Translations under genes and position numbers: made by a program
DNA from: an uncultured Thermoanaerobaculum sp.
GTDB taxonomy: Bacteria; Acidobacteriota; Thermoanaerobaculia; Thermoanaerobaculales; Thermoanaerobaculaceae
Assembly (NCBI GenBank): GCA_937934115.1
Contig: CALHAH010000010.1
Coordinates: 39,173 to 103,172, forward strand
DNA length: 64,000 nucleotides
Reading direction: 5' to 3'
Part shown: in pieces, positions 42,848 through 52,311 of the stretch
Position numbering within the stretch: position 1 is the first letter of the stretch
Layout: every line of letters begins with the position of its first letter
Notes under the pieces: model-generated
Told to the model about the DNA's origin: nothing
Seen by the model: only the letters and a program-made list of their open reading frames with translations
The model's database searches: none

Positions 42848-45117
42848 CTACCAGGTGGTCTTGAGGGAGTACGGTGAGGTGGTGGAGTACGCGCCGTTGT
42901 AACCGTAAACCTTGATGTAGACCACCCGACTCGTGCTCGCCGAATTGTACCAAGTCACATGCTCAGGCTGCCCAGTTCCATTGGTGCCGGAGGCCAGGAG
43001 CGTTCCCGAGGAGTTGTAAAGCTTCACGTCGTAGTCTTTGGTGGAGGGTACCGTGAGGTCCACTGTGAGAGTGGCGTAACCAGGCACCGTGACCTTGAAG
43101 TAATCTACGTCAGTGGAAGAACCGATGTAACCGGTAACCGTGGTACCAGAAGAGGAGATCACGTTGGCGGAAGAGGTGGAGCCGTTTGGCTCGGTTTCGT
43201 TCATGGAGGTCCCACCGCCACCGCCGCCAGAGTACGTGGCCGTGAGAGAAACCCCGGAGAAGGAAGAGTACGCGTAAAGGCCAATGTAGAAGTCGCCAGC
43301 CGCGGGGTTAGAAATGGTAATGGTTTCCGCAGAGGTGCTCCCGATGGAACGGGCATCGTAGCTGGAGGTGGTGGGCAAGGCACCCCGCTTTACGTAAAGG
43401 TCCGCATCCCCGGAACCACCGCTGGTGACCACCTGCAGTTGCGTTTGCCCGGAGGGCACGGTGATCTTGAAGTACAGGTAATTCCCAGTGGAAGCGGCCA
43501 GGTTGGACACGGTTTGGCCGTTGGAAAGAGTGGTTACCTGCACAGCGCCGCCAGGGACACCCACCGCGTCCCAGCACTTTTGCACGGCGTTGTACTCCGC
43601 GGACGAGGTCCCGCCGTAGAGGTCCGCCGCTGCCTGCGCCGTGGCGTTACGAGCTCCCTGGAAGTTGGTGGAGGAGGTCATATAGGTGGTGAGAGCACGA
43701 TAAAAGATCTGCTCGGCTTTCGCCATGCCAATGGCAGGTACACTCACCGTGGTCTTGTTCCGAGGATGCGTGCCGCCAGCCACGAGCAGGTAATACGCCA
43801 GGTTAGCAATGCCACTGTTCCCGTGCACGCCGCAGTAGTCGTTGCTGGAAGAAGGCGTGCAGTTGGGGTAGAGCCGTTCTGGGTAGTAGTCAGCGGAGTA
43901 GCCGTCGGCGGTGGGGTTGTTCATGTAGCGCAGCGCGTCGCCGGGAGTTGCTGGTGTGTAACAGGCTTCCCCAATTTTCCAGGTGTTGGCGGAAATGGCG
44001 CCGTCGCGAAAGGCTTCCACGTTGGCACCGTAAATGTCGGACCAAGCCTCGTTGAGGGCGCCGGGTTCTGAAGAGTAGGTCAAGTTGGCTGTGCGCTCGG
44101 TTACGCCATGGGCCAGCTCATGGGCTACTACGTCCAGGGCGTTGGCAAAGGGAGAAAACGTGGTACCGTCACCATCGCCAAAGACCATTTGTGAGCCGTT
44201 CCAGAAAGCGTTGTTGTACTTATTTCCGTAGTGGACGGTGGCAATGAGTTGCATGCCAGCCCCGTCAATGGAGTCACGGTTGAACTTGGACTTGTAGTAG
44301 TTGTACGTGTAGCCCAAGTTGTTGTAGGCAGCCATGGCCACGCTGTCGGACGAGGATCCCCCTTCTTGGAACAGCAAAGTGCCGGGGAGGGAAGTGCGGT
44401 TGTTAGCGGTGTAAATCTTGCGGTAAAGGGCGTTGTGAATGAGCGCTTCGCTGGTTACCAGCTCCCCCGTCACCGCATCCGCGTAAATGCGGTCCAGGTG
44501 CTCGCCTTTTTCATCGCTGAAGGCCACGCGCGTCATCCATGCCAGGTACGCCTTACCGTTTTCACGTACGACGTACACAAGCTCGGGCCTGTCGAGGGCC
44601 ACGCCAGAAACAATGCCTGCCTCGCGAGCGGCTTGCTGCAAAGCCACCTCGCCGCTAAGCGCGGGGCGCTGCGGCAAGTTTTCATCGGGGACAAAGGTGC
44701 CGTTGATGGCGTAAACCTTGCCTGTGGCCTTGTCAGCGTGCACGAGAAGCTCAGCACCCACCACCGGGAGACCACGGAGTGTCTGGCGGAAACGCACGTG
44801 GACCTTACCCAGCTCGTCTTCCCTAACCTCGCCCAACGCTAGCTCCTCCCTGCCAGTGGCGCGGAAGACCGGGGCGAGCTCTTGAAGAAGCCGCAGAGCG
44901 CCGGCGACGTGGTCCGCGGACTCCAGGCGGCCCAGCTCACCGGCGATAAAAGTGGGAACCCCAGCGTCGTTTACCGACAGAGTTGCCACCGCTTCCAGCT
45001 TTTCAAAGCCCTGAAGCTGATCGCCGGTAAGCGCTGTTATGGGGGCCCTTTGCCCGGCGGCCATGGCCATGCCCCCATCAGCGCCATGACCGCCAACAGA
45101 ACCATGAGTTTCTTCAT
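42848..45117 (-). CDS. Secreted M4 (thermolysin-like) metallopeptidase with two PPC domains; frameshift in G-run
   Basis: The body of the protein has an FTP/PepSY-type propeptide (about 200 residues), an M4 catalytic domain with zinc motif HELAHG, ALNEAWSDIYG for the zinc Glu and VHGNSGIAN for the catalytic His, and two C-terminal PPC domains (PSGQTQLQV... and ETEPNGSTSSANV...). ATG 45117, after GGGAGGGAGG, opens a clear Sec signal (MKKLMVLLAVMALMG), but the frame then ends at TAA. The propeptide lies one frame over from ATG 45070. A run of five G (45072-45076 on the plus strand as C) joins them; six G would give ...LMGGMAMAAGQ, a proper cleavage site. The break may be sequence error, decay or phase variation. 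A shorter reading from 45070 would lack export. Confidence 0.82.
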
Positions 45118-45118
45118 A

Positions 45119-45140
45119 CCTGACCTCCCTCCCGGTCAGG
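45119..45140 (-). promoter_or_regulatory. Leader hairpin holding the ribosome binding site of the M4 gene
   Basis: Read on the minus strand, CCTGACC and GGTCAGG form a perfect 7-bp stem whose loop is GGGAGGGA, the Shine-Dalgarno sequence; the ATG is 1 base after the stem. A second hairpin (CCCCC-GTT-GGGGG, near 45143-45155) lies just upstream. Confidence 0.5.
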
Positions 45141-45155
45141 TTCCCCCAACGGGGG

Positions 45156-45459
45156 GTCTATTTTGTTGACCGTAGTCTGCCGCCGCCATCAAAGCCATGT
45201 CAAGGGCTCGGGGAGAGTTTTGAAGAAAATTCGGCAACGTGAAACCTTCTGTTTTTTCTTTTGACGGGTATGCCATGAAGCCCTGGTGCTGGCCGAAAGC
45301 TTTTCGTTTTTGCAGGTGGTTCGGCGTGAGCTTGCGGCGCTGTGCTGAAAGCCGGCTTCATCGTATTCATTGAAACGTCATTGGTGCCCTTTGCCGCGAC
45401 CCGGTGTGGCTTCTTGTTACCGTAGCAAGCGCAGTGGCAAAAAATGGCGGGGAGGTGTT
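45156..45459 (+). other. Divergent intergenic stretch between the M4 and thioredoxin-like genes
   Basis: About 300 bases with no gene-like frame on either strand and no recognised RNA. It should hold the promoters of both flanking genes. A TTGACA is visible on the minus strand near 45190-45197 but without a well-placed -10. Confidence 0.4.
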
Positions 45460-45903
45460 ATGAAGGTGCGAGCGGGTTTGCTTCTTGCTGTGGTGTTTGC
45501 GGGGGTGTTGGCCATGAGCTACGCATTGGCGCCGCGGGGAAAAAGCGAGGTGCCCTCTGCTATCCCATGGGAGCCGAACTTCTCTCAAGCTTTAGCTAAG
45601 GCCGAGGCGCAGCACAAGCTGGTGATGGTGGACTTTTACACCACCTGGTGCCGGTGGTGCCAACGGCTGGATACGACCACCCTGAGCGAAGCGCAGGTCG
45701 TGTCCAAGATCCAAAGGGACTTTGTGCCTGTACGTTTGGATGCTGAAGGGGAGGGGCGGGAACTGGCCCAAAAGTTCGGGGTGAACAGCTATCCGACGGT
45801 GGTGTTTCTTGACCACCGCGGCCACGAGGTGCACCGCATAGGAGGCTACCTGGAACCTCAAGAGTTCCTTCGGGAACTGGAAAAAGCCAATTTAAAAGGC
45901 TAA
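45460..45903 (+). CDS. Exported thioredoxin-fold protein
   Basis: The 147-residue product has an N-terminal signal/anchor (VRAGLLLAVVFAGVLAMSYA) and a thioredoxin-like domain with active site TTWCRWCQRLD (CxxC), cis-Pro in NSYPTVVFLD and a final GGYLEPQEFLREL helix. The spacing fits the thioredoxin_7/DsbD-gamma-like group that reduces or senses periplasmic disulfides. The ATG at 45460 follows GGGGAGG. It could work with the DsbD protein at 21227. Confidence 0.87.
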   Translation: MKVRAGLLLAVVFAGVLAMSYALAPRGKSEVPSAIPWEPNFSQALAKAEAQHKLVMVDFYTTWCRWCQRLDTTTLSEAQVVSKIQRDFVPVRLDAEGEGRELAQKFGVNSYPTVVFLDHRGHEVHRIGGYLEPQEFLRELEKANLKG

Positions 45904-45929
45904 CGCTGGGGTTGTAAACGGGGTAGGCG

Positions 45930-48323
45930 TTAATAGTTTTTCTCCCCGGCCTTTGCGGCGGCCGCAGCCACTGCTTCTCGGGTGGTGAAAGGTTCGCCCG
46001 GTTTGAACGTGTAGTAGCGCATCTGTTGCTCCCATGACAGCTCGGCAACGGCGTGGGCTTGCGGCGAGCACGCCCCCGGCACTTTACCTTCGGGGACGGC
46101 TTCCAGAATCACGTTTTCTCCACACTCGGGAGTTGCCCTTAAACCTGTGCGCGGGTCCACTGGGATCAGCACCACGCCACTTTCGGGCGGCTTAAACTCC
46201 TCCGCGCGCACGGACGCAGGAAGTCTTTCCAAGTAAGCTTGCATAAACCGAATCCAGGTGGGGAGAGCCGCTTCGGCCCCGGTCATGCGACGACCAATGG
46301 GCTCCTTTTTGTCGCGTCCCACCCACACCGCACAGGTGATGCGCGGAGAGTAGCCAATGAACCAGGCATCGGTGTAGCGGTCGGTGGTGCCGGTTTTGCC
46401 AGCTACCTGGCCGGGCAAGGAGGCGGCTTTGGCGGCGGTGCCCCGCTTTATTACCCCTGCAAGAGTGTGGGTAACGAGGTAGGCCACCTGCTGGCTCAAG
46501 GCCTGACGGACCTGGGGCCGGTTTTCCATTAACACTTGACCTTGGGCATCCCGTACCTTGGTTACGAAAAATGGTGTTACGGCCATGCCACCGTTGGCAA
46601 AAGCGGCGTAAGCGGCAGCGGTGGTTACTACTGGAAGCTCAAAAGACCCCAAGGCCATGGAAGGGTAGGGGTGGAGGTCTTCGCGAATTCCCAAACGCCG
46701 GGTGAGCTCAATGACCTTTTCGCCCCCCACCATTTGCTGCAGCTTCACCGCTGAGGCGTTTAGGGAGTGTTCCACCGCGTAACGCAAGGTCACGATGCCA
46801 TAGTATTTCCGGTAGTAGTTCAGGGGGCAATAGGTGGGCAGACCCCGTTCGTCAGGCAAGAGTACAGGGGCGTCAAAGATGGTGTCCGCTGGGGAATAAC
46901 CCTGTTCAAAGGCCGTGGCATACACGAAGGGTTTGAAAGCCGATCCCACCTGCCTTTTGGCTTGCATGGCGCGGTCAAACTGCGATCTATTGAAGTCGAA
47001 CCCCCCCACCAGCGCCAGGATGGCACCGGTGCGGTTGTCCAAAACCACGATGGCACCTTCCACCTTGGGTTCAGCTTCCAAGCTCACCTCGACGGCAGCT
47101 GGGGGCGCAGAAACCGCTTTGAGCCGCACCAGGATCAGGTCCCCGGGTTTGATGAGGCTGTAAAGGCTGGTGCGCTTTGTCCAACGGGCTTCAGCGAGGG
47201 GCAAACGGGCTTTCCGATTACCTAGGAGGAGGGTGGCCTCTTGGGCTTTGACTTCTTCCACCACAGCCAAGACCAGCTCTCCCTCTCGCCATTTAAGAAA
47301 TGGCCAGCTGGGGTGGCGGTACGTGGCCAAGTCTTTGTTCCCTTCGTCCAGGAGGTTCCGCAAAGCCCCTGGCCACCCCAGCCGTTTTTGTAGCTCTACA
47401 AGACCCTCCCGCAACGCTTCTTCCGCAAGCCTTTGAAGGGTGGGATCGAGGGTGGTTTCGGCAACAAGGCCGCCTTCCAGCAGTTGCTCGCTTCCCAGCT
47501 TTTCCTCCAGAAAACGTCGCACTTCTTCGATGAAAAAGGCGGCTGAGGTTTCGCGGTCCCGGTGGGGGCTCGCGCCCAAAGGCTCGGCTACCGCTTTTTC
47601 GTAGGTGGCGCGGTCAATCATGCCCTCCTCCAGCATGCGCTTGAGCACGTGGTTGCGGCGGCGCAGAGCCCTTTCTGGGTGGTCAATGGGGGAAAGGTCA
47701 GCAGGCCGTTGCGGGAGGCCTGCCAAAAGGGCTGCTTGTGGCAATGTCAAAGCCGAAGCTGGCTTGCCAAAGTAAAAGCGGGCAGCCGCTTCCACACCGT
47801 ATACCCCATGGCCAAAGTTCACTTGGTTAGCGTAAAGCGTGAAGATCTGGTCTTTGGAAAAGCGCTGCTCGATTTCAATGGCCAAAAGAATTTCCTTTAA
47901 CTTGCGCATGAGCCTCTTTTCGCGGCTTACGATCCCTACGTTGCGAGCGAGCTGTTGCGTAATGGTGGATCCACCTTGTGCCTTGCGCAAGGAAAGGACG
48001 TTGCGCAGAAAGGCGCGGGCCATGCCCGAAGGGTCTACCCCTGGGTGCTTGTAGAAGTTGGCGTCTTCCACTGCCAAAACCGCGTCGCGAAAGACTTTAG
48101 GAATTTGCTCAAAAGTTATGGGAAGCCGTCGTTCAGCCGCAAAGCTACCAATGACCGACCCATCCCGGGCTTTCACCACGGTGGCGGCTGGTGGTTGATA
48201 GGTGGTGAGGGCCTCCACCGCCGGCAGCTGGATGAACCGTGCCAGGATCACGGCAGCAAGGGCACCTACCGCCAAGCCCGCCAGCAAACCCACCACGAAC
48301 CAGCGCCAAAACCTCTTCCCCAT
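45930..48323 (-). CDS. mrcA: Class A penicillin-binding protein (PBP1A)
   Basis: This bifunctional peptidoglycan synthase has one N-terminal membrane anchor, a GT51 glycosyltransferase domain (VEDANFYKHPGVD, GGSTITQQLARN, KLKEILLAIEIE) and a transpeptidase domain with SxxK (GSAFKP), SxN (HSLNAS) and KTG (GKTGTT). The 797-residue length is normal. I prefer ATG 48323, since a TTGACA lies 18 bases before GATTCT just upstream; GTG 48341 adds 6 residues. A C-terminal extension has a Cys pair (ATPECGEN, PGACSP). The start faces the small gene upstream of uvrB. Confidence 0.93.
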   Translation of the reverse strand: MGKRFWRWFVVGLLAGLAVGALAAVILARFIQLPAVEALTTYQPPAATVVKARDGSVIGSFAAERRLPITFEQIPKVFRDAVLAVEDANFYKHPGVDPSGMARAFLRNVLSLRKAQGGSTITQQLARNVGIVSREKRLMRKLKEILLAIEIEQRFSKDQIFTLYANQVNFGHGVYGVEAAARFYFGKPASALTLPQAALLAGLPQRPADLSPIDHPERALRRRNHVLKRMLEEGMIDRATYEKAVAEPLGASPHRDRETSAAFFIEEVRRFLEEKLGSEQLLEGGLVAETTLDPTLQRLAEEALREGLVELQKRLGWPGALRNLLDEGNKDLATYRHPSWPFLKWREGELVLAVVEEVKAQEATLLLGNRKARLPLAEARWTKRTSLYSLIKPGDLILVRLKAVSAPPAAVEVSLEAEPKVEGAIVVLDNRTGAILALVGGFDFNRSQFDRAMQAKRQVGSAFKPFVYATAFEQGYSPADTIFDAPVLLPDERGLPTYCPLNYYRKYYGIVTLRYAVEHSLNASAVKLQQMVGGEKVIELTRRLGIREDLHPYPSMALGSFELPVVTTAAAYAAFANGGMAVTPFFVTKVRDAQGQVLMENRPQVRQALSQQVAYLVTHTLAGVIKRGTAAKAASLPGQVAGKTGTTDRYTDAWFIGYSPRITCAVWVGRDKKEPIGRRMTGAEAALPTWIRFMQAYLERLPASVRAEEFKPPESGVVLIPVDPRTGLRATPECGENVILEAVPEGKVPGACSPQAHAVAELSWEQQMRYYTFKPGEPFTTREAVAAAAAKAGEKNY

Positions 48324-48375
48324 CGCCGTGAGAATCCCCACAAACTCGCTAGACTGTCAAGATGGAGAAGGGGTG

Positions 48376-48729
48376 ATGCGGGGGAGCAGGCTTTGGTTTT
48401 GGCGAGGTTTTGGCGTTACTCTGCTTTTGACCATGCTCCTGTTGCTTCAAGGGCTGGCGGGAAGGGCCCGCCAGCTGGAGCAAAAGGCCTGGGATAGGAC
48501 CATGCAGGAGCTGGAGAGCAAGGCCAAGGCCCTGGCGTCACCGCAACGCGAAAAGCTGCAGGGGGCTTTGCTCTGCGTGAAGTTGCAACGGGAAGCTGGG
48601 CTCTTGCCCGCAAGCCGAGGCGGTCGTTTTCTGAGGCAAGCGCGGGAAGCTTTAGCTGATGGCAAGCTGGATGCGGAGGAGGGCAGCGTGCTGGTATCGG
48701 CGGCGCGCGCTGCCTGCGAAGGGCCGTGA
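48376..48729 (+). CDS. Small membrane-anchored protein upstream of uvrB
   Basis: The 117-residue product has one N-terminal transmembrane helix ([18 protein letters not shown]) followed by a charged, helical region that is likely a short coiled coil ([23 protein letters not shown]). I do not recognise the family. The ATG at 48376 follows GAGAAGGGG. The stop overlaps the uvrB GTG by 4 bases, so it is translationally coupled to uvrB, but no repair role can be claimed. Confidence 0.7.
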   Translation: MRGSRLWFWRGFGVTLLLTMLLLLQGLAGRARQLEQKAWDRTMQELESKAKALASPQREKLQGALLCVKLQREAGLLPASRGGRFLRQAREALADGKLDAEEGSVLVSAARAACEGP

Positions 48730-50729
48730 GCAAGCCGTTTCGCTTTGTGGCTCCCTTGCAACCGGCCGGCGACCAGGCCCAGGCCATTGCTAAATTGGTG
48801 GAGGGCTTTCGCCAAGGGCTTTTTGCCCAAACCCTTTTGGGCGTTACTGGCTCGGGTAAGACCTTCACCATGGCCAAGGTGATTGAAGCCTTGAACCGGC
48901 CAACCTTGGTCCTTTCTCACAATAAAACCCTGGCAGCCCAGCTTTTTCAAGAGTTCAAGGGGTTTTTCCCGGAAAACGCGGTGGAGTACTTCGTTTCCTA
49001 CTACGATTACTACCAGCCGGAAGCGTACGTTCCCGCCACTGATACCTACATCGAAAAAGAAACCTCCATCAACGAGGAGATTGACCGCTTGCGCCTTTCC
49101 GCCACTCGCTCGCTGTTTGAAAGGCGGGACGTGCTCATCGTGGCCTCTGTTTCGTGCATTTACGGGTTGGGCGATCCTGCCGCTTACTACGGCATGCTTT
49201 TGCTCCTGGAACCGGGGACAGCACCGGGGATGGAGCCGGTTTTGCGGCAACTGGTGGCCATGCAGTACGAACGCACGCAGCTGGACTTGGTGCCCGGGGC
49301 CTTCCGCGTGCGGGGGGACGTTTTGGAAATTTACCCACCCTACGATGACCACGCCATTCGCGTGGAGTTCTGGGATAGGGAGATTGAAAGGGTTAGCCGC
49401 ATTGACCCCTTGCGGGGTGTAGTCTTGGAAGATGTGCCTGATCGCTTGCCCATTTACCCGGCCTCCCACTACGTAACCACCCGCGAAATCCTCCAGCAGG
49501 CCATCGCTGATATCAAAGCGGAGCTGGAGGAGCGGGTGGCGGAGCTGAAGGCCGCGGGTAAGCTCTTAGAAGCACAGAGGCTTTCCCAACGTACGTTGTT
49601 TGACCTGGACATGCTGGCGGAGCTTGGGTACTGCCCGGGAATTGAAAACTACTCGCGACACCTTACCCGACGAAAACCCGGGCAGCCACCCCCCACGCTT
49701 TTGGACTACTTCCCAAGAGACTGGCTTTTGATCGTGGATGAGTCCCACGTCACGATGCCCCAGGTGCGGGGCATGTACCACGGGGATCGTTCCCGGAAAG
49801 AGACGTTGGTGGAGTTCGGTTTTCGGCTACCTTCGGCGTTGGACAACCGGCCCTTGACTTTCGAGGAGTTCATGTCGCGCCTCCACCAAGTGCTTTTCGT
49901 TTCGGCAACCCCTGGAGACTGGGAGATCCAAGTGTGCAATGGGGTGGTGGTGGAGCAGCTCATCCGTCCTACGGGGCTTTTGGACCCAGTGGTGGAGGTG
50001 CGACCGGCCCAGGGGCAAGTGGACGATGTGATAGCCCGCATTCGGGAGCGAGTGGCGGCGGGGGAGAGGGTGCTGGTCACCACGCTTACCAAGCGCTTGG
50101 CGGAAGACCTGACCCAGTACTTGGCGGAGTTGGGCATCCGTGCCCGCTACCTCCACAGCGAAATTGATACCTTGGAGCGTACGGCCATCCTTGCCGATCT
50201 CCGCCGTGGGGTTTTCGACGTGCTGGTGGGCATCAACCTCTTGCGCGAGGGCCTGGATTTGCCCGAGGTTTCCCTGGTGGCCATTTTGGACGCGGACAAA
50301 GAGGGTTACCTCCGCTCCCACACGGCGCTTATTCAAACCATAGGCCGGGCTGCACGCAACGTGAATGGCACCGCGATTCTTTACGCCGATACGGTGACAG
50401 AATCCATGCGCCAAGCAATTGAGGAAACGCGGCGCCGGAGGGCCATCCAAGAGGCCTACAACCGCGAGCACGGCATTGAACCTCGCACCATCATCAAGGA
50501 CATCGCCAACCCCTTGGTGCAAATGGCCAATTTGGACTACCACGATGCCCTCACCCAGCCGCCCCAGGTAGGGGAGCTGGAAGTCATGGACGAAAAGTCG
50601 TTGGTCAAGACCATTGCCGAGCTGGAAAAGCAAATGAAGGCTGCCGCCAAAAGGCTGGAGTTTGAAGAAGCGGCGCGGCTGCGCGATCGCATCAAAAAGC
50701 TGCGGGCGTTGCAGGTTTATAAAACCTAG
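48726..50729 (+). CDS. uvrB: Excinuclease ABC subunit UvrB
   Basis: UvrB receives damaged DNA from UvrA and is cut by UvrC in nucleotide excision repair. The 667-residue protein has the normal length and parts: Walker [10 protein letters not shown], the beta-hairpin region [15 protein letters not shown], helicase motifs including [13 protein letters not shown] and [38 protein letters not shown], and the C-terminal UVR domain ([17 protein letters not shown]). It starts at GTG overlapping the small gene upstream and converges on pepT with a 4-base overlap. Confidence 0.97.
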   Translation: MSKPFRFVAPLQPAGDQAQAIAKLVEGFRQGLFAQTLLGVTGSGKTFTMAKVIEALNRPTLVLSHNKTLAAQLFQEFKGFFPENAVEYFVSYYDYYQPEAYVPATDTYIEKETSINEEIDRLRLSATRSLFERRDVLIVASVSCIYGLGDPAAYYGMLLLLEPGTAPGMEPVLRQLVAMQYERTQLDLVPGAFRVRGDVLEIYPPYDDHAIRVEFWDREIERVSRIDPLRGVVLEDVPDRLPIYPASHYVTTREILQQAIADIKAELEERVAELKAAGKLLEAQRLSQRTLFDLDMLAELGYCPGIENYSRHLTRRKPGQPPPTLLDYFPRDWLLIVDESHVTMPQVRGMYHGDRSRKETLVEFGFRLPSALDNRPLTFEEFMSRLHQVLFVSATPGDWEIQVCNGVVVEQLIRPTGLLDPVVEVRPAQGQVDDVIARIRERVAAGERVLVTTLTKRLAEDLTQYLAELGIRARYLHSEIDTLERTAILADLRRGVFDVLVGINLLREGLDLPEVSLVAILDADKEGYLRSHTALIQTIGRAARNVNGTAILYADTVTESMRQAIEETRRRRAIQEAYNREHGIEPRTIIKDIANPLVQMANLDYHDALTQPPQVGELEVMDEKSLVKTIAELEKQMKAAAKRLEFEEAARLRDRIKKLRALQVYKT

Positions 50730-52006
50730 GAAGCGGCGCGCTCCACCCACAAAGCCAGGATGTTCAAAGCGCACTCGGCGGCTTTGGCCATCCACTCCAG
50801 AGACACCCACTCCTGCACTGAGTGGAAGTTCTGGCCACCCGCCCAAATATTCGGGGTCAAAAGGCCCATGAACGACAATCGGGCGCCGTCGGTGCCCCCG
50901 CGAATGGCCTTGCGCACCGGCTCGAGCCCCATCCTGCGTACAGCTTCCAAAGCCACTTGCAAAACTTGCGGATCCTTGCGAATGGCGTAAGCCATGTTGC
51001 GGTAGGACTCCTTGATGTTTACGCTCATCTTGGCTTGCGGGAAAAGGGCTTGCACTTCTTCCACGGTGCGTTGCAAGGTGGCTTCCTGTTGGTGCAGTTC
51101 TTCCTCGGTGAAAGCGCGCACCAAAAACTTTACCTCCACCCGACTCACGTCCCCGCGGATGTCGTAAGGGTGAAGGTAAGGCTGGCGGTTTTCTGTGGTT
51201 TCCGGAAGAAACTCCTTGGGGAGACGCTCGATGATGGCAGCGGCCACGCGCACGGCGTTGGTCATTTTCCCCTTGGCGTACCCTGGGTGCACATCGTGGC
51301 CTTCGATGGTAAGAAAGGCCGCGTCGGCGCAAAAGGTCTCATCCTCGATTTCCCCCAGGTCTGACCCATCCAAGGTATAGGCGTAGCGCGCCCCAAAGCC
51401 TTGCACATCGAAGTGCTCGGTACCGCGCCCTACCTCCTCGTCGGGGGTAAAAGCCACCCGCACCGTACCGTGGAGGAACTGGGGGTGCCGCTGGATCCAC
51501 GCGAGGGCAGTCATGATTTCGGCTATGCCCGCTTTGTCGTCGGCTCCCAAGAGCGTGGTACCGTCCGAGGTAATGATGGTGTGCCCCAGACAACGGGCGA
51601 GGTTGGGGTTTTCGGCGAAGCGGATAACCTGATTGGCATCGCCGGGAAGTGTGATGTCGCCACCAGCGTAGTTTTCGATGACTTGTGGTTTGACCCCGGC
51701 CCCCGGTGTGCCAAAGTACGTGTCCATGTGGGCAATGAGGCCAATGGTGGGGACTTTGCCGTCAGCTGGGTGGCCCGAGGGGATGTTGCTGGGCAAGGTA
51801 GCGTACACGTAGCCCCATTGGTCCATAGCCGCATCCGCGAGCCCCAGGGCCTTCAGCTCCTCCACCAGCATTCGCCCCAGCTCCTTTTGCTTTTCGGTGG
51901 ATGGAAACGAGGTACTGTTTTCGTCCGACTGGGTGTCCACCTGTACGTAGCGCAAGAAGCGTTGTAACAGCTCGTTACGGTCTTGGGGGTCGAGGGAAAT
52001 GGCCAT
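50726..52006 (-). CDS. pepT: Peptidase T (tripeptidase, M20B)
   Basis: PepT releases the N-terminal residue from tripeptides in the cytoplasm. The 426-residue protein has the dinuclear zinc residues of M20: [22 protein letters not shown] with the bridging Asp, catalytic Glu in [19 protein letters not shown] and the distal His in [25 protein letters not shown] is typical of PepT. Length matches E. coli PepT with a short N-terminal addition. The ATG follows AAGGAGG. Confidence 0.95.
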   Translation of the reverse strand: MAISLDPQDRNELLQRFLRYVQVDTQSDENSTSFPSTEKQKELGRMLVEELKALGLADAAMDQWGYVYATLPSNIPSGHPADGKVPTIGLIAHMDTYFGTPGAGVKPQVIENYAGGDITLPGDANQVIRFAENPNLARCLGHTIITSDGTTLLGADDKAGIAEIMTALAWIQRHPQFLHGTVRVAFTPDEEVGRGTEHFDVQGFGARYAYTLDGSDLGEIEDETFCADAAFLTIEGHDVHPGYAKGKMTNAVRVAAAIIERLPKEFLPETTENRQPYLHPYDIRGDVSRVEVKFLVRAFTEEELHQQEATLQRTVEEVQALFPQAKMSVNIKESYRNMAYAIRKDPQVLQVALEAVRRMGLEPVRKAIRGGTDGARLSFMGLLTPNIWAGGQNFHSVQEWVSLEWMAKAAECALNILALWVERAAS

Positions 52007-52022
52007 GGGTCCTCCTTTTCCT

Positions 52023-52289
52023 TCAGCGAAGAATGTCAGCTGGCTTTACCTCGCCGCGGTCCAGGGCCTTCAAAAGCCGCATGATGATCTGCGCGTCAGC
52101 AATGGAGGTATGGGCGTCGGCCATGGCCCCCTCTAGGAGAACCCGCAGCGCTTGCGAAGCCTCCGCCGAATGCGGAGCCGCGGCTAAGACTTCCCGGCAG
52201 AGCTCAAACGCCTCACCCTGGGGATGGGGGCCCTGGCGCAGTCGGTTGACAGCATCGCAAAAGGCGGCAAGCCTGCCTTCATCCATCAC
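52023..52289 (-). CDS. Small hypothetical helical protein
   Basis: This 88-residue acidic, helical protein lies 16 bases upstream of pepT on the same strand, so they probably share a transcript. No motif is recognised. I start it at GTG 52289, because a TACACT element ends 6 bases upstream; ATG 52286 is next. Its reading frame has gene-like composition (FELCREVLAAAPHSAEASQALRVLL), reminiscent of a short helical repeat. Confidence 0.6.
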   Translation of the reverse strand: MMDEGRLAAFCDAVNRLRQGPHPQGEAFELCREVLAAAPHSAEASQALRVLLEGAMADAHTSIADAQIIMRLLKALDRGEVKPADILR

Positions 52290-52295
52290 CGCACG

Positions 52296-52305
52296 AGTGT
52301 ATCAT
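52296..52305. promoter_or_regulatory. Overlapping divergent -10 elements of priA and the 52289 gene
   Basis: TATCAT (52300-52305, plus) ends 6 bases before the priA GTG, and TACACT (complement of 52296-52301, minus) ends 6 bases before the GTG at 52289. The two hexamers share two bases, so both genes would be leaderless and could not be started at the same time. Confidence 0.5.
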
Positions 52306-52311
52306 CCCGCG

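Noticed and set aside
45903..45945. Possible bidirectional terminator between the thioredoxin-like gene and PBP1A
   Set aside because: Only a 6-bp stem (TAACGC/GCGTTA) with a 20-base loop; too weak to call.
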